Assembly: GCA_000507305.1 (NCBI GenBank)
Contig: DF240020.1
Location: forward strand, 58,735-122,734
From: Breviolum minutum Mf 1.05b.01
Taxonomy: Eukaryota > Sar > Dinophyceae > Suessiales > Symbiodiniaceae
DNA: 64,000 nucleotides
Direction: 5' to 3'
The translations under genes were made by a program, and so were the position numbers. The notes below the pieces were generated by a model that saw only the letters and a program-made list of their open reading frames with translations, was not told the DNA's origin and did no database searches. Below are positions 20,401 to 28,771 of the stretch, piece by piece; within the stretch, counting starts at the first letter, position 1; each line of letters opens with the position of its first letter.

Positions 20401-22383
20401 CAACAAGACTTGTGGGTGGTGCCATGCCAAAACCAAAGGCCAGAATTTCAAATGAATCCAAATAATGTTGATTTGATGCCCGAAAATTGTTTGACAAAGA
20501 CACCTTGAAAGCGTTTTTTTCAGGTGCGCAAACCCATTGTGGCCACACCGAAAGACACACTTCAGTAAAGCACCGGGGCCTTCGGTAGACCGCTCTGCCG
20601 TAAGCGGCCGGAGAAGACTTTGGGATCTGCACAGTAGGCGCACACCAACTCCTCGGTAAAATCCCACTTTCAGGGGCACGACTGCGACACGGACCATCAA
20701 TCCTTCAGGTGTTCCAACTTTTTTTCTTCAGGGAGTTTGTAGTTTTTTAACATGTTGAAAAACCAAAAAAACACGGGTGAAAATCATTTGGGGATGAAAA
20801 AAACGTCAAATCCGCGGGAATATCGGGTTGTCAAAAATGATCTCCATGTTTCGGCTGGTGTTTCGAAACCATCTACCCCCCACACACCAGGTGCAAATCA
20901 AGGTTTTATAGAGATTGATTTCTTACTAAAAATGTAATGTCATTCTGGTGCTACCTGACATCCTGGGGGTATTGACTCAAACGAATCGCCTCAGCAGTGG
21001 ATGGTATCTCAATCTATGAAACCAAAGTTGATGAAACGACCCACTTAGAAGCAGCTGGCTAACCTTGGAAGGCAAGTATAGAAACAATAAAACTCAAGAG
21101 TTAATGTGTTCAAACTTTTCCCTTTTGCAGTGTTTCGAAGCCTGATTGAACAAAACAAAAACATCTCAAGTTCTTTGGCTTCCAACGCTGTGCAAAAACA
21201 AGAAACAATTAGAAACAAAGAATCCCCAAATGCTTCCATGTGGATCCTTCTGGATCTTTACAGGCTGATCTTTTTGTCTCTTAAACATCACCAAGTTATT
21301 ATTTTATTCCGGGTTTGCCAAGGAAAATCCTGGGTGTTCTAGTTCTGGTCTTATTTCACCAACCAAAGAAAGGTTGGCTTTCCCTTTTTTTAAGACCAAC
21401 TCGCCAATTGGCTTCCCGCCAAATCCACTCGATAAGAGGGACTCCCCCCAGTTGTCAGCAGGACGGGTGTTGAGTTTTCTTGGGGCAAGCTTCACACGAT
21501 CCACTTCCACCCATCTGGGTAAACTGATGAGGTAGCTACTCTACTTCATCAGCTTGTACCAATTGTGGCCCCCAACTTTGGGGGGGATCATTTTTCAAAC
21601 TCCAGTTCAAAACTGCCCAAAAAAAATCGTCAGAATTAAAAAACGCTTTAAGTTCAGGTCATTAAAAGAAACACACATGTTCTGTACCCCAAACTTTGGA
21701 GATCTATTTTCGAAATGATTTTTGAAACCTGAGCCAACCCTTTGCTGTCGATTTTTCGATGCCTCGCCCTAAAAATGTTGGATTGCCGATATTTTCCAAC
21801 AACATTTTGTATGGAGTCATACACGGGGAAAAAGTTTGTGTCCAGTTCCGGGGGGGATCTTTTGTTGATCCTTTTTACCCCTAACATTTTCCCAGCTTCT
21901 CTCCTTTCATCCCTGTCTGTTAGGCAAGCTCACCTCCGACGATTTCACCACCCCGGCGTGGAGCAAGGGATTGTCGTGAAGGCGCAAATCATTGCGAAAC
22001 CACCTGAGCGGTGAACAAGCAAAACAAAACACAGGAAGGGGCGGTGAAGGGTGGTTGACATCTTTGATTAGTCACGGGTGAATGAAAAAATATGGACCTT
22101 CCTGAAATATTGGGCCGTTCTAGGGAAGGATTTTCCCTAACTAAACCACCGTAACAGTGGATTTTCGCCAAGATTAACAGGCTTCCCTTCATAAAAAATG
22201 AAACTGATGATGGCTACCCACTTGAAAATTCCCAGGGTTTCGGCCAACCCCCAATGAATCACCATTTTACCTATAGGTATATCGCAATTTTCAGTCAAGT
22301 TACAGAATGGTGCGCCGCACCATGCACCGCTGCAGTGGCAGGAAGGCCAGGAAGGCCAACACAAGGCACCGCTGTTGAAACAT
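8400..22383 (-). CDS. CRY-DASH: Cryptochrome DASH / class-I photolyase-family flavoprotein, multi-exon
   Basis: Sixteen core exons join in phase to 532 codons: 22316-22383, 21934-22003, 20574-20651, 20238-20367, 19667-19757, 18935-19001, 18552-18694, 17811-17929, 17338-17393, 16388-16449, 15961-16130, 11127-11293, 10647-10755, 10381-10462, 9992-10028, 9557-9703. Two C-terminal exons (8959-9088, 8400-8473) follow. In order they give [11 protein letters not shown] (about residue 24), [91 protein letters not shown] and YIHCPW. The N-terminal half is the antenna-binding Rossmann domain and the C-terminal half the FAD-binding helical domain. DWRxGAE and NWGNW favour the DASH class, known to bind MTHF and FAD and to repair pyrimidine dimers in single-stranded DNA. 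All introns end AG|G; donors are GT, GC or GA. The true stop is not resolved. Confidence 0.93.
8959..9088 (-). CDS. CRY-DASH: Probable CRY-DASH exon 17, basic tail
   Basis: Acceptor GTCCAAG|G, donor GGAG|GTGATA, phase 0 to 1, fitting exon 16. Reads [19 protein letters not shown] and [15 protein letters not shown] basic Gly-rich C-terminus is usual in DASH proteins, but this piece is not conserved enough to prove it. Confidence 0.6.
9557..9703 (-). CDS. CRY-DASH: CRY-DASH exon 16
   Basis: Acceptor GGTTACAG|G. Encodes [12 protein letters not shown], the terminal YIHxPW motif, then a Ser/Pro/charged tail. If the GT donor (TTTGCG|GTTTTG) is not used, an in-frame TGA at 9530 would end the protein about nine residues later. 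Confidence 0.88.
9992..10028 (-). CDS. CRY-DASH: CRY-DASH exon 15, 37-bp micro-exon
   Basis: Acceptor CAAAAAG|G, GA donor CCCAAG|GAGCCA. Encodes [12 protein letters not shown], completing NGDFVKFWLPEL as in the family consensus. Without it the frame breaks between exons 14 and 16. Confidence 0.88.
10381..10462 (-). CDS. CRY-DASH: CRY-DASH exon 14
   Basis: Acceptor TGATCCAG|G, GT donor TTTGT|GTCACT. Encodes [19 protein letters not shown], matching RxFNxxKQxxxYDPNGxFV. Confidence 0.88.
10647..10755 (-). CDS. CRY-DASH: CRY-DASH exon 13
   Basis: Acceptor GCCCAAG|G, GC donor GTAGCAG|GCCTTA. Encodes [15 protein letters not shown], then [18 protein letters not shown], the DASH hallmark DWRxGAE...DYDVxxNWGNW with Asn near flavin N5. 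Confidence 0.93.
11127..11293 (-). CDS. CRY-DASH: CRY-DASH exon 12
   Basis: Acceptor TTGGCAG|G, GA donor ATCTTA|GAATCT. Encodes [28 protein letters not shown] and [17 protein letters not shown], the core FAD-binding signature. It follows the 4.67-kb intron (11294-15960) that holds the RCC1-repeat gene. Confidence 0.93.
11730..12917 (-). CDS. Ubiquitin-like + RCC1-repeat protein, intronless, nested in a CRY-DASH intron
   Basis: The start chosen is the ATG at 12917 ([18 protein letters not shown]), four codons inside a longer open frame, because this family usually begins MLxxxVQVALLSG. Residues 1 to about 75 resemble a ubiquitin-like fold ([30 protein letters not shown]). Then come seven visible 41-residue RCC1-type repeats of the pattern [21 protein letters not shown] + [20 protein letters not shown]. 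The last repeat stops early (DSSAVL*). Repeats of this type form beta-propeller blades and are often annotated as HERC-like in Symbiodinium. Length is about 395 residues including 49 unknown codons at the gap. Repeat count and function are uncertain; the family call is firm. Confidence 0.9.
   Translation of the reverse strand: MLHINVQVALLNGHAYELQSLLPSSSVRDLRRAAQRAFGQKHLRLITGEKRVLVNFEQTLEEAQIKDGECLTAVVLKPQLARTRYAYALWWHGDTTIVTWGNAASGGDSSAVQDQLRGVQQMQATDYAFAAILEDGSVVTWGHANYGGDSSAVQDQLRGVQQIQATVGAFAAILADGSVVTWGNEEYGGDSSAVQHQLRGVQQIQXXXXXXXXXXXXXXXXXXXXXXXXXXXXXXXXXXXXXXXXXXXXXXXXXSVVTWGHEEDGGDSSAVQDQLRGVQQIQATVGAFAAILADGSVVTWGHEEDGGDSSAVQDQLRGVQQIQATVGAFAAILADGSVVTWGNEEYGGDSSAVQHQLRGVQQIQRTGRAFAAILTHASVVTWCYGNQVADSSAVL
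12156..12302. other. Assembly gap (147 N) inside the RCC1 repeats
   Basis: N run between repeat units. The repeat period is 123 bp. The spacing of the conserved word ctgctgcac across the gap is 231 bp, not 246, so the N length is about 15 bp short of a whole extra unit. Confidence 0.98.
13022..13045. repeat. GA microsatellite
   Basis: About 11 perfect GA units, 105 bp upstream of the RCC1-repeat start codon. Confidence 0.9.
13860..14260. repeat. Minisatellite of caatggcaccc-type units
   Basis: Irregular tandem array built from caatggcaccctgcaatgg and accacgtccactcccccaa modules with spacing of about 60-70 bp. Several frames stay open through it on both strands, but their protein is low-complexity repeat. 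It lies in the large CRY-DASH intron. Confidence 0.85.
14616..15110 (-). CDS. 164-codon uninterrupted ORF, unknown
   Basis: Runs from ATG at 15110 ([16 protein letters not shown]) to TAA at 14616 and ends [20 protein letters not shown]. Mixed hydrophobic and charged composition, no motif recognised. It lies within the CRY-DASH intron 11294-15960, upstream of the RCC1-repeat gene. A plus-strand ORF (14875-15126) overlaps it and is rich in Lys. Could be chance in a low-stop stretch. Confidence 0.3.
   Translation of the reverse strand: MAKGSRYAWLNVFVSFSFLSTETFTTDFSVKGRSPERNAAGDFLIFLSMKVGNALFKLEGGALGKTCKARVSMDFFIFTPHFEEDVQFDEHIFQMGWELNNHVIRSWFFNHLFSSQRFLKFPSCFSCWKSLASKLRPAEALYQVLQKFCGRVNLKFDVLWEELP
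15622..15748 (-). CDS. Exon-like segment in CRY-DASH intron 11
   Basis: Acceptor ACTTGAG|G and donor GTGAG|GTAATT bound 42 codons ([20 protein letters not shown]). The CRY-DASH alignment needs no residues here, so this would belong to a nested transcript, an alternative exon, or chance. Confidence 0.3.
15961..16130 (-). CDS. CRY-DASH: CRY-DASH exon 11
   Basis: Acceptor ACCTGCAG|G, GC donor AAATG|GCGTGT. Encodes [20 protein letters not shown] and [13 protein letters not shown]. SPWxAxGCxSP is the flavin-contact signature. The usual WRDFF element is WRYLA here. Confidence 0.92.
16388..16449 (-). CDS. CRY-DASH: CRY-DASH exon 10
   Basis: Acceptor CGCCAAG|G. Encodes [14 protein letters not shown], the YKETRN motif of DASH proteins. 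The donor is GT (GGAAA|GTATGG); a GC donor 8 bases earlier (CATGT|GCGGGG) leaves the same phase and a closer match to family length. Confidence 0.88.
17338..17393 (-). CDS. CRY-DASH: CRY-DASH exon 9
   Basis: Acceptor GATCCCAG|G, GA donor ACTTGG|GATGAA. Encodes [19 protein letters not shown], the GGExxALxRL helix opening the FAD domain. Confidence 0.9.
17811..17929 (-). CDS. CRY-DASH: CRY-DASH exon 8
   Basis: Acceptor ACCGCAG|G, GA donor TTTCAAG|GAGCCG. Encodes the variable linker ([20 protein letters not shown]) and DVFQ, which joins exon 9 to make VFQGGE, equivalent to the family PFxGGE. Confidence 0.88.
18552..18694 (-). CDS. CRY-DASH: CRY-DASH exon 7
   Basis: Acceptor TCTCCAG|G, GC donor GAAAG|GCAGGG. 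The most GC-rich exon of the window. Encodes [13 protein letters not shown], then [19 protein letters not shown], the LPxVFTxFRKxVE and PLPxPxxLP interdomain region. Confidence 0.9.
18935..19001 (-). CDS. CRY-DASH: CRY-DASH exon 6
   Basis: Acceptor GCGCAG|G, GA donor TTGCCG|GACACA. Encodes [18 protein letters not shown], the WGxTLYHxDDLP motif. Confidence 0.9.
19667..19757 (-). CDS. CRY-DASH: CRY-DASH exon 5
   Basis: Acceptor TCTTCAG|G, GC donor GAGAG|GCACCC. Encodes [17 protein letters not shown] and SEARVAELV, the family GAxxVxxHxEVTxEE region. The linker to the next exon is about seven residues shorter than usual, so a tiny exon in 19002-19666 may be missed. Confidence 0.85.
20238..20367 (-). 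CDS. CRY-DASH: CRY-DASH exon 4
   Basis: Acceptor AACCAG|G, GC donor GAAG|GCAGG. Encodes [19 protein letters not shown], then [20 protein letters not shown], the conserved helix and GxPExVLPxLA strand of the antenna domain. Confidence 0.9.
20574..20651 (-). CDS. CRY-DASH: CRY-DASH exon 3
   Basis: Acceptor ACCGAG|G, GT donor CCG|GTGCTT, phase 0 to 0. Reads [15 protein letters not shown] and GLPKAP, matching the family VYCFDPRxF and GFPKTG elements. Confidence 0.88.
21934..22003 (-). CDS. CRY-DASH: CRY-DASH exon 2
   Basis: Acceptor CGCTCAG|G, donor GAG|GTGAGC. Encodes the family signature [17 protein letters not shown] at the start of the photolyase N-terminal domain. Confidence 0.92.
22316..22383 (-). 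CDS. CRY-DASH: CRY-DASH exon 1 with start codon
   Basis: ATG at 22383. The first 20 codons are hydrophobic ([13 protein letters not shown]) like a signal or transit leader. A second ATG lies at codon 21, giving [11 protein letters not shown] after splicing. The donor is GC (GTGCG|GCGCAC), phase 2. Typical family members start only a few residues before WFR, so the leader could be untranslated if the second ATG is used. Confidence 0.75.
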
Positions 22384-22725
22384 GCACAAGCTGTGAGGCA
22401 CCGCTGTGAGGCTTAAAGTTCCCATTCCAATTCCAATCCTTCAAAGGTTGGCTGTGAATTTTTCAAAACTACAAAAAAACTGGCTGGACCTTTTCAAAGG
22501 ACTCCTATCTTTCAGTATTTCGTATGGGTTCCTGTCAAATCTCTTGTGATTTCGCCCACTTCCATTTTGAAAAACATATAACCTTAACTACGACTATCTT
22601 TGTATAATCTCGTCGCAAAAAAAAACGATCTTGGAACTGCAGATCGCTGATTTGTTCGATTCAGATCTTCCAGGTCTGTTTTTCGTTTCAAAGATTTTGC
22701 GGGGTGACTTCTCAACGTTGATCCA
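22384..22725. promoter_or_regulatory. Compact spacer between gene H stop and CRY-DASH start
   Basis: 342 bp with no exon found. The frame upstream of the CRY-DASH ATG stays open for some codons. A motif gaggcaccgctgt is repeated around 22361 and 22395. No TATA box is recognisable, as is usual in dinoflagellates. Any promoter and trans-splice acceptor for CRY-DASH should lie here. Confidence 0.4.
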
Positions 22726-25700
22726 TCAACTGCGAGTCAACGGCGAGTCAGCGACCGGCGACTGTGCGCAACTGAAACCTTTATGGCTCTTGTTGTACCC
22801 AAATCTTGAACAAAAAAATTGGCAATTATATCAAGGAAATTGAAACTCATGTTTACAACAGCAAATAAAAGGCACGAGAGAAAAAACAAAGTGGTGCCCT
22901 TTTACGCCATGGCTTCATTTCAAGGATGGCATCTTTTTTTGTCAGCCGTGAAGTCTTCTCTCCAAAGACTTTAACGAGGAGACCCGGACAAAAAACCACG
23001 GAAAAAAACACCACAGGAAGGGACCTTGGAGGTAAAACTCCCTCAAAAATATGGGAAAAAAAACCGTGGAAGTTCCAGGTCTTAAAACTATACCGACCAT
23101 ACCCCTATTGTCATAAACAGCGGTTTGGGGGATTTTTTTCTGAGGCATAGGTAATTCACGAATTACTTTTGTTTGCGGATAATATCAAAATTATACAAGC
23201 ATATATAACGAATAGCATGGACAGGTTTTCTACTGTCTGCTTGATTTTGTAAGAAAACTATTTTACAAAAAAAACACAATGCCCAATTCAATGACATTGG
23301 GGTTGTTCTAGATTTGTTTGTTTTTTTCAAGGCCATATTTCAAAAAAACAATCTGAACTGGTAAACTGGCAAATTACGAAATCTACCATGCCAACAAAGG
23401 CGGTTCGTTCCCTCCCGCGCCCGATTGAAGACACCTCATGGCTTGCGATCGGCCATCCACCCGTGCCCTCGCGACCACCCTGGCGGCCACCATCAAACTT
23501 GGCACCGGGGGATACTTCTGTAGAAATGGTTGGATTTGTGTGGTTTCACCATTGGATTCTTATATAGTTGTTTCAACCGTTCGGGGGGAGCATTTGTACA
23601 TCCACATGCAACAAAAACACAACTGGATGATGTTGATAACCTTTGATAATGGGTATGGAGATTAGAATAATTAAAAAAACAACTTTTTTATGAAGAAACT
23701 CCTGTAAGACCACAGCCGGTGTTGGCGTGTATTACCGTTGATCTCGAGGGACTTCCAACCCCTGAAGATTGTGGTGACACTCCTGCTTAAGGTAGGTATC
23801 GTTGGTACTCACCCAGTGACCACCAGAAATATTGCATTTTTCTCAGGGATCTCGAAGCTAAACCCTCGCCACTTTACCACGTTCCAGAATTTCAGATCTC
23901 ACCAAAAGATACCGTGATTGAGATGCACGGCCCTGATCACGCCAAGTCTTCGACTGCCAAGTTAAAAACACAAAAAAACACTCCAAAAAAGCGGAAAACT
24001 CCCAAATCAAACACGAAAAATACATTGGATACCTGTTGCCAAAAAAAGTGTGCAAAAATAAGAAGCATTGGCGAAAAAAAAAGTGTTGAGTGTTTTTTTG
24101 ACTTGATGGTTGATTTTTATGGATTGCCAGCTATGTTTTTTGAAGATTGCCCCAACAAAGTTGCCCTAAAAAGTCACAGCCTGAAGACATGACAAAACCA
24201 GGGTTTGCGATGTTCATGTCCACCAAAAAACATCACAAAAACAGGTGGATGAAACCATCATGTTAAGCCCCTATTTGAGCAGGAAATCCCGCACTAGTCC
24301 TACATTTTGCCATTCAATTCAAATTTTGAGTCCCAAAAATTGGCCCATCAAAAACCCACCAAAAATAGAAGCCCCAACCTCCAACTTTCCAAAAATTTGC
24401 CCATCAATTTGGGGTCCCAAATCCCTTCGTCGGTTCAGGTTGAACCCAATTTGCCTCGGCATCCAAGGCTTTTAATTCCTCCTCCAAGGCCAAGAGCTCC
24501 GCATCCTGGATGTCAACCGTTGAAGGGGATGGGCGTTTTTGGCTGGAAGAACATATCACCATTTTTTCAATAGGAAATAATCTCCAGGGAATTAACATAT
24601 CTCACCTTGGGAAAAGGAAAATCATCTTCAAAATGCCATTTTGGGGGATATGTTAGTTCCCTGGAGGGTATACATCTTCAAAATGGTGGATGTTTCCATT
24701 GCTATGTTAGGATATATGGGGGATATATATGTCCCATTGAAGTTTATCATCATGTTCACCGAATGATACTTGTAGAGAGGGGTTGGCAAGATTTTTTTTT
24801 TCTGATGCAGGGGCCACTGTCTTGTCATAATTTTTACGGAGCCAACCTCCCTCAAATCCTGCGAGGGAAACTACCCTTGAGACATAAGGGTCCCGTCATC
24901 AATGTCAGAACCTCATCTTGACAAAATTCTCAAAGCAAAACTGATGGTTGGGGAGCGTCTTGTGGACCCAACCTTCCCCCATCAAACAGACATGGTTGAA
25001 TCCACTGGGGATTGTTGCCCTGGATCGCCACATGGCATTTTTTGGAAAATCCACGCACCTGGACCAGAAAGGTACCCTTCCCTCTATGATTCTGTCATAT
25101 AAATCTGGATTTTACGAAAGATTTACCTCAAAAGAATTCAGGTTACATGTAATCTCACAACCTTTTGGCTGTGGGTTATTTCATATATAATTTTCACCCA
25201 GTCCGTTTTTTTGTCGCAGCACCGGGAATTCACCGTGGACGTTTACCCCCTCCTTGGAAGTGGGCAAACCTGATCTCTCAATTGGTCTGGAAAGAAGGTA
25301 TGTAATCTCAAGAAACACTTGTTTATTAATAAAAGAATGTACCCTCTGGCACACTAACATAGCTGGCTGGAGAACCACCATTTCCAATAGGAGATACATC
25401 TTCAAGTACTGGATTTCTCATTGTATGTTAGTTGACCGGAGTGTAGATGAACTATGATAGCGAAATGTAAAGAACCTCAAACGATACCTGTAATCAATCC
25501 TTCGCCTCCTTTTCTTGATGTCTCTGATACTGAGGCCAGTGCCAGTTGCATCCTGCAACGATCAAGTTTCGGGAAAACGACTAGCTGGGTTCCCGAAAGT
25601 GACACGAGCCAGCTACACCTTGTACTTTTGTGGCGGAAATCATTGAAGTTTGATCAACATTCATTCCAATCTACAAAACGACCTCTTCCAACACAAAAAC

Positions 25701-28673
25701 CATCCTGGTTCATCCAAGTCCAACCAATGAAATCTTCCACTAAAAAACTGGAATCACACAACATACATATCTAGTTAGTATCATCCATCCCGAGTTGGTG
25801 GATTAACGAGTTTTCCGGCGTCATAAAGTTTCATCAGAACTGGGAATGAATTGAAAAGCCACTGTCCGAATCGTTTCCCTGTGAACAACTATCTCAAATT
25901 ACAAGTATATATAGATTGAATCTATCCTTCACGAGTAACAGTGGAAAGTCACGGTTTCTCGGGGTCCATGAGCCTAAAAATGTAAGAACCTGGTGGTGAC
26001 TGTTACTAGGTGGCGGGTAGATGCAATATATACACTCCAATGGTGATGCAGTGATCAATGCTTTGCAAAGTCATAGACGACTCATTGGAGAAACATGGAC
26101 AAATTCACCATAAAGTCAAGAACTTTTCTGAAGCGATTCAAATGGACTTTTGGATAGTTGCAGTGGGAGGTTTAACCCCCGAAAAGGGGAAGAATTTTCT
26201 CACAAGAGTCACTCAATAATCATCAGTGAGGGAGGCCTACTCGACAAGATAAAGCCCATAAATCCAACCATCCCGCCAGCAAAAAAAACTGTCTTCAAAA
26301 AAACGGGTAATCACACTTGGAGACAAACAAAAATTGTGAAAAAAAACAACCCACCAAGCTCAAATGTCAGAAAGTCAAAATCTGCCATAAAGACCCACCG
26401 AAACCGAAACCCCTTTCCATGGCCAGCCACTTCCCTCCCGGTTGTGAGAGCCTCAGGGACAAGGCTGTCTGGCCTGGGCGGAGGTTTCTTCGCACGTTCG
26501 TTTCAGGTTTCAAGATACCTCAATGAACATGTTAATACTGTTGATGGACAAAATCCTGCACCACCACAGATGATGATTATCCCATTATTTATAGGGTTTT
26601 AACCATCCCAGGTGGTGCAGGATTTCTTCCATCAACAGTACCAAGTTCCTTGGGGGATATTTCCAAGTTTCATTTCCAGGGTTTTCCAAAGCGGTTCTTT
26701 TGGTTCTGACCACCACGATGGGTTTGTTTCAAAAAAGGGTTCCAAGTTTCAATGTTTTGATGAGTGTTTGGGATATAAAACCCAGAAAGGGGAAAACTCC
26801 GGGGAAACAAGATGTTGACCGAAACAAGAATACACATCCCAATGCCAACCAGTTGGGTTTGGATAAAGGTCTGTAAACTGATTCTGAAGGGAGCTCCCAA
26901 TGTTTTTTGTTGAAGATCTCACCCAAACAATTCCATAGCTCCAGGATCATTGTTTGCGGCATCTGGAAACACATATAATTTCAGACCTAGAAAATAAAAT
27001 TAAAAAAGTGATTTTTTTTAGGGCTCAAAAAACCATGTCATGTCGTCAGATTGGGCAGAAAAAAAGATGCCCTATGTTTCAAACAGTTTTACAGTGGGAC
27101 ATTTCCACTGGATGAACTCAAGGACGTGCCATCCAGTGATATCTTAGAGAGATGCCATCCGAAAGTACCAGGCTTGAAGTGAGGTCTTTTGAAAAAATCC
27201 CCAGGTGCCATCCGGCATCATTCAAGTACCACCAGGTTGTTTTTTGTCCCCGACGCCTTAAAAACCCTTAAAAACCCGTTGTTTTTTGTTCCAAACGCTC
27301 AAATGACCCGTTGTTGTGGCATCATGGTGTGATTCGCTGGAACTAAAATCCACCTCTTCTTCAGGAGCAAACATCGAACAAGAATTCACCAACCCAGACG
27401 ATTCCCTATTTAACAACAAAAAAACGATTCACAAGCAACAACAAAACATGGAACAACAGCATTCAACTATCGTTACCTTTTTGGCTTGTTTGTCCTAGAT
27501 CTACCTCCTTAGACCCTGCCTCTTTGGACTGCGCGGACTGTGCACCACGGGGAGGCCTGGAGAAGGGGCGCGAGCCACACGGAGAATCCCGGGTTTTTTT
27601 CCGTTCGAAATCTCCGGTTTGATGGATGGATGAGATTCTATCATACTCTATGGATTCTTGTTAGAAAGGGCAGTGTAACAAGGTATAAACTTATCTATGT
27701 AAATGAACCCTTTTTTTGGTTGCTAAAAACGGGTTCATACTGTTGATCGGTGAAATCCGGTGAAACAGCAGTGTTTGTTTGGGGAGGGGCCATAAACAGT
27801 ATGGGGCGTCATGAGAATTTGAACCATCCCAAGTGCTGGAATTTCAGACATGTCATACGAATGCATCGATATTAGTTATATTCCCAGATGACCCAAAAAG
27901 ATATTCCCATGTTAGGGCTGGCTATACGTTCCCTATGTTCCCATACAGATATAGTCTAAATGGGTATATCAGTTTCACTTATTTCAGGCTCGCTAAAAAG
28001 TCCATCATAAATCCCAAACATAAGAAATTTGCACAAAAATTACACACCTGGTCGGAAAAAAAAAACACTCCCTCAAAAAAACAAAACACGCAAACAGGGG
28101 TCTTATTTGACCACCTCAAAAAAAATAAGAAAAACATATAAATTCATGTTGATATTCCAATTTCGAATTTACCAATTCTTTGGGAGGAAATCCCATCTCT
28201 ACCGGCTCCAGAACTCAAAAAGAAGGTCATGGGATTTGAAAAAACTGCGGGTCATTTTTTCATGGCCTGTCTGCAGAACAAGTAGATTGATTGTGCAATT
28301 AGGTGAGCAGTTCACAGGTAAAACAAAGAACCCAACGGCCAAAGCAGCGAAAGTTGCCCTAGCCGTTAGCCCAAGTGTCCTAGTGCCAATTGAATGTCTC
28401 AAAATTCGGGAGAGCCTCCAAAAACGCCTATCGGTTTTTTCATCAAATCAACCATTTCTGAGCGGAAATTTGAGCTTTTTATTTTAGGCACATCACAACA
28501 AAGTACATCGTTTTCTGCCAGCAATGCACTGTCTTTGGCTGGTCGCAGATCTTGGAACTCGCCATCCCCCCGGAGATTCGCCTTCCAGGGCCAGTCCCGG
28601 TTCTTCCCAGGTTTTGAAGCCACGTTGCAGCTTCCGTAAGGACGCCTGCATCACGGCACAAAGCTGGCGACTG

Positions 28674-28771
<98 letters not shown>

